Below are positions 11,496-11,585 of a stretch of 11,585 nt of DNA, piece after piece (the stretch's first letter is position 1; each line of letters opens with the position of its first letter). The notes under the pieces were generated by a model. The model worked only from the letters and a program-made list of their open reading frames with translations, searched no databases and was not told the origin of the DNA. The stretch comes from Actinomycetales bacterium (GTDB taxonomy: Bacteria; Actinomycetota; Actinomycetes; Actinomycetales; Microbacteriaceae), in assembly GCA_015655255.1 (NCBI GenBank), contig JAATFJ010000189.1, positions 1 through 11,585 on the forward strand. Direction: 5' to 3'. The translations under genes and the position numbers were made by a program.

Positions 11496-11585
11496 GCGCG
11501 ACGCTCCCGACCTACCTGGCTGCGCAGGCGCAGGCGCAGGCCTCGCCCGCAGGCATCGACATCGGGGACACGTTCAAGCAGACAC
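11492..11585 (+). CDS. Partial gene at right edge
   Basis: ATG 11492 overlaps the previous stop by four bases and follows GGGAGG by nine bases. The visible 31 residues begin MSATLPTYLAAQ and contain a short Gln/Ala repeat (QAQAQA) and GIDIGDTFKQ; the frame is open to the edge. It belongs to the structural operon. Nothing else can be said. Confidence 0.6.
   Translation, partial: MSATLPTYLAAQAQAQASPAGIDIGDTFKQT

Noticed and set aside
1..11585. Inverted terminal repeats at the window ends
   Set aside because: The first and last bases are not reverse complements, and both ends lie inside open genes, so the ends are cuts and not genome termini.
1..11585. CRISPR array, tRNA or rRNA genes, insertion sequence, integrase
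   Set aside because: No regularly spaced repeats, cloverleaf-like sequence, transposase or recombinase motifs were seen on either strand.

Overview
The window is most of the genome of a small, tailless, membrane-containing double-stranded DNA phage of the tectivirus-like type (double-jelly-roll capsid, PRD1-adenovirus lineage), or a provirus or linear plasmid form of one. The diagnostic set is all here: a 682-residue protein-primed-type family B DNA polymerase, a small FtsK/HerA-type packaging ATPase, a 369-residue capsid protein that looks like a double jelly roll, a membrane-anchored M15 (VanY-like) peptidoglycan peptidase, and a series of very small one-helix membrane proteins. No portal, large terminase, tail tube or tape measure is visible. 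High GC, frequent GTG starts, strong GGAGG-type ribosome binding sites and GRGRKPTKC-type zinc motifs suggest an actinobacterial host; the genus cannot be read from the sequence.

The layout is divergent. Left arm (about 5273 down to 1, minus strand): a likely single-stranded-DNA-binding/OB-type protein, a 64-residue protein, a hairpin terminator, a basic protein that is my best candidate for the DNA terminal protein, two cysteine-rich mini-proteins (49 and 50 residues) behind near-identical leaders, PolB, a helix-turn-helix-like protein, a protein whose C-terminus resembles a sliding-clamp-binding peptide, a 111-residue protein, a second terminator followed at once by a good minus-strand promoter, then a KOW/SH3-like mini-protein, a single-helix membrane protein and a protein cut by the left edge. 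Genes overlap or nearly touch, as in translationally coupled operons.

Control region (5274-5433): a perfect 16-bp palindrome carrying an extended -10-like element on both strands and a long nested inverted repeat sit between the two divergent operons.

Right arm (5434 to the right edge, plus strand): an acidic coiled-coil protein (possible scaffold), a zinc-motif/hydrophobic protein, the packaging ATPase, a 51-residue membrane protein, the capsid protein, small membrane proteins (88, 29, 102 and 50 residues), the M15 peptidase, a 154-residue probable structural protein, a membrane-anchored protein with two DUF4214-like repeats (candidate for host contact), a 63-residue coiled coil and a gene cut by the right edge. 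In this reading the left arm copies the genome by protein priming and the right arm builds and packages a capsid with an internal membrane. Inverted terminal repeats, expected for this replication mode, are not in the window, so both ends are missing.
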